Both the position numbers and the translations under genes were made by a program. From assembly GCA_900553965.1 (NCBI GenBank), contig USFX01000063.1:1-12527 (forward strand): a stretch of DNA of 12,527 nucleotides, given 5' to 3'. Below, one piece after another: positions 1 through 5,666 of this stretch (its first letter is position 1; the number at the start of each line of letters is the position of its first letter). Below the pieces are notes generated by a model. That model saw only the letters and a program-made list of their open reading frames with translations, was not told where the DNA came from and did not search any database. The stretch comes from an uncultured Prevotella sp. (lineage in GTDB: Bacteria; Bacteroidota; Bacteroidia; Bacteroidales; Bacteroidaceae).

Positions 1-90
1 GAGGCGGTAGCCGAGCGAATAGGCCACATCGTCGATGCCGACACGCGCCTTCAGGTCCTTGAATCTTATTTTATAATCTCCCGTTGCCAT
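1..90 (-). CDS. DUF3991/toprim-type mobile-element protein, N-terminus only (runs off the left edge)
   Basis: Only the first 30 codons are inside the window, with ATG at 90-88. They read MATGDYKIRFKDLKARVGID and continue DVAYSLGYRL. This resembles the start of Bacteroidetes ICE proteins that carry DUF3991 and a toprim fold (a '...DLK...V.I.DVA..LGYRL' pattern), which are thought to work in primase-like or mobilisation steps. No catalytic residues are visible because the gene leaves the window. The start lies 4 bp after the stop of the ArdC-type gene, so the two are probably translated from one mRNA. The family call rests on a short N-terminal pattern and gene context, so it is tentative. Confidence 0.5.
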   Translation of the reverse strand, partial: MATGDYKIRFKDLKARVGIDDVAYSLGYRL

Positions 91-94
91 GCCG

Positions 95-1414
95 TCATGC
101 CATTGAAAGTGACTTGGACGCCTTGCGGTCTATGCCGGCAATCTCCGACTCGTAATGCTTCCGTATGGTGCTTCCGAGAAAAATATCCTTCTCGCGGCGG
201 TCGGTAAGCTGAAAGTAAATGCGGGCCGTGGAACGCTCGATGGGCTTCATGCCGAGATCGACGCCATTGTAGGAGGCCCGTATGGCGAAATCGCCGGAAC
301 GGGTCTTTACGATGGAGGCGTTTTTGAAGGGGCATATCTCGTCCTCCAATGGAGCCATCAGAGGGTCGTTCTTAGCCAGATAAGGCTGTTCGCCGAGCGA
401 TATGCGCTGTGCGTCCACACGGTCGAGTATCATTTCCGAGGCCTTGTTCACATCGGCCATCACCGACACAATGAACTTCGGTTCCTGTTTCAGCTTAGTA
501 ATCCATGAATCGAGATAGGCCGCCGAGTTATCGGTAACTTTGGAATCGAAGCCCATCGAATGAGAAATCATAGCGGCGGTAAGTTCGGCTACCAGTTCCT
601 CTTTGGCATATTTGGGGTCGCCGAATCTCGCTCCGCCGTCGCGGTTTAGCCTTTCAGGTGTCATGGTGGAGTGAGCCATTTCATGCAACATGGTAGAATA
701 GAACTCCATGCCGTCGCGGTAAACATCTTCCGGCGTCATACCCCTGTTGAACTGTGCCTTCATAGGAAGCACCACTATATCGCGGGACGGTGAGTAATAG
801 GCTTCTATTTCCTCGCGGTCGGCCTGGATATGGCACAGCCACGACTGCTGCGCCACCATGCTGTCAAGGGCAGAATGGGCGTACATGCCCTGCGTGTCGC
901 GAAGTTCCGGCACCTTGAAGCGGTCCAGTAGTTTCTGCATCCTCTCGGGCTGCACCTCCCGGAAATTGGTCTGGTCGAGGTTATAGACCGGAAATGCCTT
1001 GACGAAAGGGATTACATCAAGATTCTTCCTTTCATCCCTTGACATTGCACGGTATTCGTCGGAGCTTATCTTTTTGCCGTCCTTGTCGCGCACGAGCATG
1101 TCCCAGTATATTACCGGGAACGCCTTTTCTCCTTTGAGAACATGGGCTTTGAAATTGTGGGCCTGCCTGAAAGTCATAAATACCGGGAGCTTATATCCCT
1201 GTGACGCCGAATAGAGCTGGAGAAAGAATGAATTGGAACCGGAATAATTGCGTCCCATTACATTTTGAGGGAGGCCGACGGAGGCCGCGCCTCCTATCCA
1301 GCCCTGCTGCCAGTCCGATTTCTTCATCTTCTCCATGCGCTCTATCATCATCTGCGCGAACCGGTCAAGTGCCTGTTGTCCTGAGCCGCCGTGTCCGTCA
1401 GTTCCAGATGCCAT
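95..1414 (-). CDS. ardC: ArdC-type antirestriction protein: ssDNA-binding N-domain plus zincin metallopeptidase
   Basis: The product has 439 residues. Residues about 15-150 match the ArdC N-terminal (ssDNA-binding) pattern: the LPQNV..RNYSGSN segment at 48-61, GYKLPVFMTF at 73-82 and KGEKAFPVIYW at 94-104. The C-terminal half is a polyvalent-protein zincin: HEMAH at 244-248 gives the two His ligands and catalytic Glu, and EELVAEL at 272-278 supplies a likely third metal ligand. ArdC of plasmid pSa protects incoming single-stranded DNA from restriction, so a role early after transfer is expected. About 110 residues beyond the peptidase have no family I recognise. The start at 1414 overlaps the stop of the upstream acidic-protein gene by 17 bp, which suggests translational coupling; a later Met at residue 22 is possible but would leave the coupling unexplained. 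The gene name is by family resemblance. Confidence 0.85.
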   Translation of the reverse strand: MASGTDGHGGSGQQALDRFAQMMIERMEKMKKSDWQQGWIGGAASVGLPQNVMGRNYSGSNSFFLQLYSASQGYKLPVFMTFRQAHNFKAHVLKGEKAFPVIYWDMLVRDKDGKKISSDEYRAMSRDERKNLDVIPFVKAFPVYNLDQTNFREVQPERMQKLLDRFKVPELRDTQGMYAHSALDSMVAQQSWLCHIQADREEIEAYYSPSRDIVVLPMKAQFNRGMTPEDVYRDGMEFYSTMLHEMAHSTMTPERLNRDGGARFGDPKYAKEELVAELTAAMISHSMGFDSKVTDNSAAYLDSWITKLKQEPKFIVSVMADVNKASEMILDRVDAQRISLGEQPYLAKNDPLMAPLEDEICPFKNASIVKTRSGDFAIRASYNGVDLGMKPIERSTARIYFQLTDRREKDIFLGSTIRKHYESEIAGIDRKASKSLSMA

Positions 1415-1625
1415 AGCTCTCGTCGTCGATAAGCTGACTCTCCATCATGTCTATCTCCGTTTCATCGTAGTAGAACTCTGCCGACTCTTCGGACGGCTCT
1501 ATGCCGTGCTGTTCGCACCATTCAAGATAAGCCTCCGCGTCGTCGCTCTCAAGCAGGAAGCGAAGGTGTCCTATCTTGCCGTCCTGAAGGAGCTGGACCA
1601 GCTCGTCGTATTCTATTTTTGCCAT
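1398..1625 (-). CDS. Small, strongly acidic protein of unknown function
   Basis: The product has 75 residues starting MAKIEYDELVQLLQDGKIG. Roughly 22 residues are Asp or Glu against only three Lys/Arg, giving a very low predicted pI. The N-terminal half looks helical (LVQLLQ, HLRFLLE) and the C-terminal third is an acidic run with two Tyr and a terminal IWN. There is no signal peptide or membrane segment. It sits 26 bp after the MutS-I-like gene and overlaps the ArdC gene by 17 bp, so it is a true member of the operon and not a shadow. I do not recognise a family. Charge, size and position beside an antirestriction gene fit a DNA-mimic or ArdC partner, but that is inference only. Confidence 0.75.
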   Translation of the reverse strand: MAKIEYDELVQLLQDGKIGHLRFLLESDDAEAYLEWCEQHGIEPSEESAEFYYDETEIDMMESQLIDDESYGIWN

Positions 1626-1651
1626 TGCGGTATTCTTTTAGCGTTGATAAT

Positions 1652-2932
1652 TTACATTTTCATGGAAGCGGACTTCTCCACCGACAGGGGCGCGGCCATC
1701 ATCGCCGCTATCTCGCCACCGAGATACTTGGCCGCTATCTGCTCGCGTGTCGCGCTCTTGGCCTTGAAGAGCGAATAGCCGTCGTCGAACGATATTTCCT
1801 GCTTTGAGGTGCGGCCCAGCCCTTCCCCGAGGTCGGCCGACACCTTCCATTTGCCGTCGGAACGGTCTTTGGCGACGCGGACGCCCTTTGGGTCTATGCC
1901 GTCGGGTAGACGGAACTGCGCGTAATGGGAAGGGAGATGCAGACGCTCGCCGAAATTGCGCTCCACGAGCTGGCCGGGAGTCGCCACACGGTCAAAGTAG
2001 GCGTTCAGGTCATCGCGGAAAGCCGGGGCCGACATCTTCTTGTCGCCCACCTGCGCGTAGAACTTGTATCTGCCATAGTCCGCACGGGTTTCGTCGGTTT
2101 CCTTGTAGACATTGAACTTCTCGACGGTCAGCGGTCCTGACGGCCCGGCAAGTCCGTTGGGATATTTGAACGCCTCTTCCGGAACTCTCGGCATGAGCTT
2201 TGTCGGATAGTAACGCTGCATGAGTTCAGGCACGCCTATCTCCTTCTTGTCATATGCTGCGACATCGGCCGGCTCCATCTTCTGCGGTTTGAGCTGCTGG
2301 CCGTTGATTCTGGCGGTGAAATACCAGTCCTCCGGATTCACGTTGCTGCGGTAGGCATGGCCGTGTGACACCTTGTCGCCGTTGACAGTCACCATCTGCG
2401 GCTCGCGTGGCTTCCGCTCCGTGGCGGCATCGCCCTGTCCGGCACTATGTGATGTGGATTCGGACTTCTTTTCTTTCGGGTTTTCGCCATCTGCCGGGAC
2501 CCCGGCGGTCTTTCCCGGCTCCTCCTGGGGAGCTTTCTCTTTCTTTTTTCTTGGCATATCGTTTTCTTTTTTGATTGGTTCCTTTATAGGGCCGGATGTA
2601 TCAAGGCCGTCCGCCTCTTTTTTCTTCCGCTTCGGATCTTCAAGCTGCTCGCAAATGGCGACTCTCAGACCGGCCCTTACAAGGCGGGGAAGATAAGTGT
2701 CGAGTGCGTGGTATGGAAATCCGGCAGTCCTGATTGTGGTGTTGTCCGGAAGGGGGCGTTCTATGAGTTCTATTCCGAGAACGGAAGAAGCCTTGTCAGC
2801 ATCCTGGCGGTATGTCATGTAGGTATCGCCGGTGCGGAACAGCAGAATTGCGTCCGGATGCCTCTTTTTCATCTCCTCAAACTGCCCGGCAAGCGTTTCA
2901 TCGGGAATGTCCGTTCTTTTTTGTCCGGCCAT
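1652..2932 (-). CDS. ICE accessory protein with a MutS domain-I-like N-terminus
   Basis: The product has 426 residues. Residues about 14-100 follow the mismatch-recognition domain I of MutS: MKKRHPDAILLFRTGDTY at 21-38, then GFPYHALDTYLPRLVRAG at 71-88 and VAICEQLEDP at 91-100. Full MutS is over 800 residues with an ATPase; nothing of the ATPase, clamp or lever is present. In MutS the GDFYE stretch carries the Phe-x-Glu that wedges into the mismatch; here it reads GDTYM, so both key residues are lost. Residues about 100-178 are a Lys/Glu/Pro-rich disordered linker. The remaining ~245 residues begin VTVNGDKVSHGHAYRSNVNP and are a conserved-looking globular part that I cannot name. The start is 5 bp after the DUF4099/DUF3945 gene stop. 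A second plausible start, Met126 (2557-2555), lies in the linker. Probable role is in processing of transferred DNA; the function is unknown. Confidence 0.75.
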   Translation of the reverse strand: MAGQKRTDIPDETLAGQFEEMKKRHPDAILLFRTGDTYMTYRQDADKASSVLGIELIERPLPDNTTIRTAGFPYHALDTYLPRLVRAGLRVAICEQLEDPKRKKKEADGLDTSGPIKEPIKKENDMPRKKKEKAPQEEPGKTAGVPADGENPKEKKSESTSHSAGQGDAATERKPREPQMVTVNGDKVSHGHAYRSNVNPEDWYFTARINGQQLKPQKMEPADVAAYDKKEIGVPELMQRYYPTKLMPRVPEEAFKYPNGLAGPSGPLTVEKFNVYKETDETRADYGRYKFYAQVGDKKMSAPAFRDDLNAYFDRVATPGQLVERNFGERLHLPSHYAQFRLPDGIDPKGVRVAKDRSDGKWKVSADLGEGLGRTSKQEISFDDGYSLFKAKSATREQIAAKYLGGEIAAMMAAPLSVEKSASMKM

Positions 2933-2937
2933 GAATA

Positions 2938-3723
2938 TCAGAGTTTGAATCCGGATTTGCGTTCTATCTCGCGAGTGGTGTCAAGCCGTATGGCACGTTC
3001 TTTTGAGTCATGCTCGACTACTTTCCGGTATTCCCAGCGGTTCCTGTCGGTCATAACCAGTCCGAGATATTCCGGGTGCCGCTCGTCATACTGTAGTTTA
3101 TGTTGCCGTTCCCATTCCCGGAGGTCGCCTTTAACCACCCTGAAGCCCTGAGGCTCGCGCAGGTCTATGCCTACCGACACCTTTTCGCCTCCCACGTCAA
3201 GCTCCACCGGTTTGCCTTCGCGGGCCTGCTGCTTCTGCTGCGCCCCAAGCTCTATGTCGTTGACTTTCTCCATATCCTTAAGCCGCTGCTCTATCTGTAT
3301 CTCGGTAATACGGCGGTGCATGACGGATTTTGTTTCGGGGTCAAGCTGGAGATACTGCTGTGTTTTCTCTCCGTTGACATCCACGGCTTTTTGCAGTACC
3401 TCTCCACGACGGAGCGCGTCAGCCTCCTGTCGGGAGAGGCGCAGCACGTTGTCTTTCTCGATTGAGAGTTCACGCTGCACCGGGTATGCGATGAGTGTGG
3501 GATTGCCGTCTTTGTCGGCTGCGAGCTGGAGTTTAAGGGGCAATGTTATTACCATGCCATTTTTGGCAGGTAGTGACACATCTATTAGCGGGGTTATCTC
3601 TCCCTTAATCAGCTTCTCTTTAATCTCTTGCGGCAATTTATCCACTTTTCCCCGGTCGAGGCCAAGTTTTGCCAACTGCTCAAATGGAAGCTGATTCGAT
3701 ATAATTGTGTCCGAATCTTTCAT
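2938..3723 (-). CDS. DUF4099/DUF3945-domain mobile-element protein
   Basis: The product has 261 residues. Residues about 11-82 resemble DUF4099: QLPFEQLAKLGLDRGKVDKL followed by a basic 'LIKGEITPLI' turn and a strand-rich section ending LIAYPVQRE. Residues about 88-190 resemble DUF3945, with RLSRQEADALRRGEVLQKAV, a QYLQLDPET strand and a Gln-rich helix QQKQQAREGKPVEL. Both domains are typical of Bacteroidetes plasmids and ICEs, often near topoisomerase, toprim or relaxase genes, and have no assigned biochemical function. The protein is soluble and charged, with no signal peptide. It is the first gene of the left minus-strand operon; its 77-bp upstream region is shared with the divergent glucosaminidase gene and holds a TAATTTTG box and a small palindrome. 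Confidence 0.8.
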   Translation of the reverse strand: MKDSDTIISNQLPFEQLAKLGLDRGKVDKLPQEIKEKLIKGEITPLIDVSLPAKNGMVITLPLKLQLAADKDGNPTLIAYPVQRELSIEKDNVLRLSRQEADALRRGEVLQKAVDVNGEKTQQYLQLDPETKSVMHRRITEIQIEQRLKDMEKVNDIELGAQQKQQAREGKPVELDVGGEKVSVGIDLREPQGFRVVKGDLREWERQHKLQYDERHPEYLGLVMTDRNRWEYRKVVEHDSKERAIRLDTTREIERKSGFKL

Positions 3724-3763
3724 AAGGTTTACTTTATGGGGTTAATTTCGTGGCGTCAACCAC

Positions 3764-3776
3764 TTGTCAGCGACAA
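3764..3776. promoter_or_regulatory. Small palindrome TTGTC-AGC-GACAA in a divergent intergenic region
   Basis: Perfect 5-bp inverted arms with a 3-bp spacer lie between the divergent DUF4099/DUF3945 and glucosaminidase genes. The right arm overlaps the minus-strand TAATTTTG box (3781-3774), and the left arm lies near the expected start of that transcript. This is where a repressor site would be effective. No regulator is encoded in the window, and a 5-bp palindrome can occur by chance. Confidence 0.3.
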
Positions 3777-3781
3777 AATTA
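3774..3781 (-). promoter_or_regulatory. Candidate -7 box (TAATTTTG) for the left accessory operon
   Basis: Read on the minus strand, 3781-3774 is TAATTTTG, a full match to the Bacteroidetes TAnnTTTG -7 element and the same octamer as the box in front of the Abi_2 gene. It would start transcription near 3767 and leave a leader of roughly 45 nt before the ATG at 3723. No TTG is present at the usual 19-21 bp upstream, so the -33 element is missing and the call is moderate. Confidence 0.4.
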
Positions 3782-3800
3782 TTTCACATAAAATCCGCTA

Positions 3801-4403
3801 ATGAATACTTTGGACACAATTCTGATACTTGCAGCGATGATTGCGGCACCATTTCCGTTATCAGCTCAGTTTCATACGATAACAAGGGAGTGCCCTATTG
3901 AGGGCCACTGCTTTGTCAAATCCGACAAACGTATTGAGGATAAACACATTACTGATGCAATGCCTTTGGGTAATAAATCCGAGGTAGTACCCGTCAAGAC
4001 AAAAAAACATTCTGCATTTCGCAACAATGGCAATGTGAGAAAATCAAAGCCGGAAACGGCAATAAAAGACACCTTGCCGCTTCTTACAATCCCCAATCTA
4101 ATCGCTGAAATAAATAAGAATGGAATAAAGTTTCCCAAAATCGTGCTTGCTCAGGCCATTCTTGAAACCGGATGGTTCAAGTCGTCGGTATGCCGCAACA
4201 AGCATAACCTTTTCGGCCTCACCAATCCGAGGACAGGCGAATACTACGAGTTCGCGCACTGGACGGAGAGTGTAAGGGCCTACTATACGAAAGTGCAGTA
4301 CCGCTATAAGGGTGGGAACTATCTTTTATGGCTCAAAAACATCGGCTACGCCGAGGATCCGGGCTATATCCGTGCAGTCATACGGGTGCTTCGTCAGATT
4401 TAG
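3801..4403 (+). CDS. Secreted glucosaminidase-domain peptidoglycan hydrolase
   Basis: The product has 200 residues. Residues 1-22 are a signal peptide (hydrophobic ILILAAMIAAPFPLSA, likely cleavage SA|Q). Residues 23-95 are a low-complexity, Lys-rich linker. Residues about 97-198 are a glucosaminidase (FlgJ/LytG-like) fold: IPKN-type entry, FPKIVLAQAILETGWF at 111-126 with the probable catalytic Glu122, then NKHNLFGL at 133-140 and the YYTKVQYRYK segment. Such enzymes cut the glycan backbone of peptidoglycan. Bacteroidetes ICEs often carry one near the transfer genes, where it plausibly opens the wall for the secretion channel (VirB1-like role); here it is divergent from the accessory operon and on the opposite strand to tra. 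I found no convincing promoter: TAATTTCG at 3743-3750 is one base off the -7 consensus without a -33 partner. Composition is more AT-rich than the tra genes. Confidence 0.85.
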   Translation: MNTLDTILILAAMIAAPFPLSAQFHTITRECPIEGHCFVKSDKRIEDKHITDAMPLGNKSEVVPVKTKKHSAFRNNGNVRKSKPETAIKDTLPLLTIPNLIAEINKNGIKFPKIVLAQAILETGWFKSSVCRNKHNLFGLTNPRTGEYYEFAHWTESVRAYYTKVQYRYKGGNYLLWLKNIGYAEDPGYIRAVIRVLRQI

Positions 4404-4457
4404 CATGAAATAGCACGGATAACCGTAGAATCCTTATACATAGAGGCTACCGAATAC

Positions 4458-4487
4458 TTGAAATGTCAGAATAATTGAGTAATTTTG
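4458..4487 (+). promoter_or_regulatory. Bacteroidetes-type promoter for the Abi_2 gene
   Basis: TTG at 4458-4460 (-33) and TAATTTTG at 4480-4487 (-7) are separated by 19 bp, matching the Bacteroidetes sigma-ABfr pattern TTG-N19-21-TAnnTTTG. Transcription would start near 4494, giving a leader of about 15 nt before the ATG at 4509. The leader is A/T-rich with no Shine-Dalgarno, as usual in this phylum. The gene is thus independent of the glucosaminidase gene ending at 4403. Confidence 0.7.
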
Positions 4488-4508
4488 TAGTTGAATTAAC
4501 ATTTTTGA

Positions 4509-5450
4509 ATGGCAAGAAGAAAAATACCATATAACAAAAGGGCTACGACCCATGAGGAGCAGATAGCGATACTCCGCAGGCATGGTGTGGTGATTTCCGA
4601 TGAAGCCAAGGCAAGGGAGTATCTGGCGGACATCGGATACTATCGCCTGGGATTCTATCTGTATCCTTTTGAGAAAACTTATCCACGTCTGGACTCCGGA
4701 CGAAGCCACAATGTAATACCGGACACACGGATTGAGGATGCGGTCGCCTTGTATTATTTTGATTTGGATTTAAGAAATATACTCCATAAATATCTGTCAA
4801 GGATTGAGGTGGCAATCCGCACTGTATTCATATACGAGCTGTCCACAAAATACAGCGGCAATCCAACGTGGTTCGTATGTCCCTCGGTAGTAAAACCGGA
4901 CTTTATCGCAAACTTCCCAACAGCAGCCTACAATTCCATAAAAAGGAACGATGTAATCAAAAGACACCACAAAATATATCTCGGCCAGTATGCTCCTGCA
5001 TGGAAAACCATGGAGTATATGACTCTCGGCAATATTGAGATTCTATATGACAGCCTGATATTGAATAAAGACAAGAAATTGGTAAGCAATCGTTTCGGAG
5101 AGCCTGCAACAGCCACATTCAAAAGTTACCTGTCAGCCATAAGGGAGGTTCGTAATGCCTGCGCTCACGGTAAAACATTGTTTGACCTGAATCTGTTTAC
5201 AGGTATCCGAAGAGGCAAGGCCGGAAATTTCCAAGACATTAACCGGCATACATTCCGTGAGGCCATGGCTGTAGTCGATTATCTGCTAAAGAAAATTTCA
5301 GTCAACAGGGTAAAAGATATGTGGGATGATATATACAGGGTGACAGAGCTGCTGTATGCTAAAGCACCTTCTTTAAGACCACTTATAGAGGATAAAACTG
5401 GTATCATAATACCCGAGATAGAGGAGAAATCTGAGAATCAGAATAGCTGA
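4509..5450 (+). CDS. abiF: Abi_2 family (AbiD/AbiF-type) HEPN abortive-infection protein, predicted RNase toxin
   Basis: The product has 313 residues. Abi_2 signatures are present in order: YLADIGYYRLGFYLYPFE at 39-55, the helix DLRNILHKYLSRIEVAIRTV at about 87-106, the APAWKTMEYMTLGNIEILYD block at 162-181, and the HEPN catalytic motif RNACAH at 215-220 (R-x4-H, with the Asn after Arg typical of active HEPN RNases). Abi_2/AbiF proteins are phage-defence factors; recent work ties them to a linked structured RNA and places them close to the HEPN ancestors of Cas13. The gene has its own promoter, is AT-richer than the tra genes, and converges on traX. Just after its stop there is a second promoter driving a ~95-nt structured RNA. 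The most economical reading is a HEPN toxin with an RNA partner. The exact Abi subtype is not resolved; all key residues are intact. Confidence 0.88.
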   Translation: MARRKIPYNKRATTHEEQIAILRRHGVVISDEAKAREYLADIGYYRLGFYLYPFEKTYPRLDSGRSHNVIPDTRIEDAVALYYFDLDLRNILHKYLSRIEVAIRTVFIYELSTKYSGNPTWFVCPSVVKPDFIANFPTAAYNSIKRNDVIKRHHKIYLGQYAPAWKTMEYMTLGNIEILYDSLILNKDKKLVSNRFGEPATATFKSYLSAIREVRNACAHGKTLFDLNLFTGIRRGKAGNFQDINRHTFREAMAVVDYLLKKISVNRVKDMWDDIYRVTELLYAKAPSLRPLIEDKTGIIIPEIEEKSENQNS

Positions 5451-5493
5451 CAGCAAAATAATTGTTAAAAAACCGGCAAATCACTCAGGATAT

Positions 5494-5524
5494 TTGTTCA
5501 TTACAATAGAAAAACCTATCTTTG
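5494..5524 (+). promoter_or_regulatory. Bacteroidetes-type promoter for the ncRNA downstream of the Abi_2 gene
   Basis: TTG at 5494-5496 (within TTTG 5493-5496) and TATCTTTG at 5517-5524 are spaced 20 bp apart, an exact fit to TTG-N20-TAnnTTTG. It lies 43 bp after the Abi_2 stop codon, with no open reading frame of note downstream, only two hairpins and a T-run. Expected transcription start is about 5530-5533. Confidence 0.8.
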
Positions 5525-5529
5525 CAGGC

Positions 5530-5624
5530 AGAAAGTGTACTTGGAAAGCCCAGTTGCGTCCAACTGCACTATAAAAAAGATTAAATCGAGTCCAGCTCCA
5601 TGGGTTGGGCTCGTACCTTTTTTA
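5530..5624 (+). ncRNA. Structured small RNA (abiF-RNA-like) linked to the HEPN gene
   Basis: A transcript from the 5494-5524 promoter would run about 95 nt to the T-run at 5618-5623. Hairpin 1 pairs 5534-5545 (AGTGTACTTGGA) with 5559-5570 (TCCAACTGCACT): 12 positions with one U.G wobble and one internal C.C mismatch, closing a 13-nt loop (AAGCCCAGTTGCG). A competing fold, CAGTTG-cgtc-CAACTG (5551-5566), also exists. An A-rich single-stranded linker (5571-5586) leads to the terminator hairpin. Loop bases 5547-5552 (AGCCCA) are complementary to 5606-5611 (TGGGCT), so a pseudoknot could form. There is no credible coding frame. Position, size and terminator agree with the abiF RNA motif described near Abi_2 genes. 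The likely role is an RNA antitoxin or guide-like partner of the HEPN protein; the match to the published consensus could not be tested here. Confidence 0.75.
5587..5623 (+). terminator. Intrinsic terminator of the small RNA and of Abi_2 read-through
   Basis: Arms 5587-5598 (CGAGTCCAGCTC) and 5602-5613 (GGGTTGGGCTCG) form a stem of up to 12 pairs including three G.U pairs, with a CAT loop, followed by TACC and six Ts at 5618-5623. No terminator lies between the Abi_2 stop and this point, so it would end both transcripts. A second small pairing, GTACC (5613-5617) with GGTAC (5629-5633), brackets the T-run and could help stop transcription arriving from traX on the other strand. Confidence 0.75.
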
Positions 5625-5630
5625 TAAGGG

Positions 5631-5666
5631 TACCCCGCAAGTTACCCCACAGGATACCCCACAAGA
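5631..5666. repeat. Three tandem 12-bp repeats (TACCCCrCArGw)
   Basis: TACCCCGCAAGT (5631), TACCCCACAGGA (5643) and TACCCCACAAGA (5655) repeat with an exact 12-bp period and a fully conserved TACCCC core. They lie between the small-RNA terminator and the inverted repeat at the end of traX. The period is a multiple of three, so an eroded coding remnant is possible, but an iterated protein-binding site is an equal reading. No function can be assigned. Confidence 0.7.

Noticed and set aside
155..508. A 117-codon plus-strand frame opposite the ArdC-type gene.
   Set aside because: It lies wholly antisense to a gene with clear domain motifs and itself shows no family pattern or promoter.
2500..2560. 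A AAA AAG slippery heptamer in frame (AGA AAA AAG, Arg-Lys-Lys) in the linker of the MutS-I-like gene, as a programmed -1 frameshift site.
   Set aside because: The -1 frame closes after a few dozen codons without a recognisable domain, I see no clear downstream stimulating structure, and Lys-rich linkers contain such strings by chance.
4537..4560. Complementarity between AGCCC in the small-RNA loop and GGGCT early in the Abi_2 coding sequence, as antisense control.
   Set aside because: Only five contiguous pairs with mismatched flanks; this length is expected by chance.
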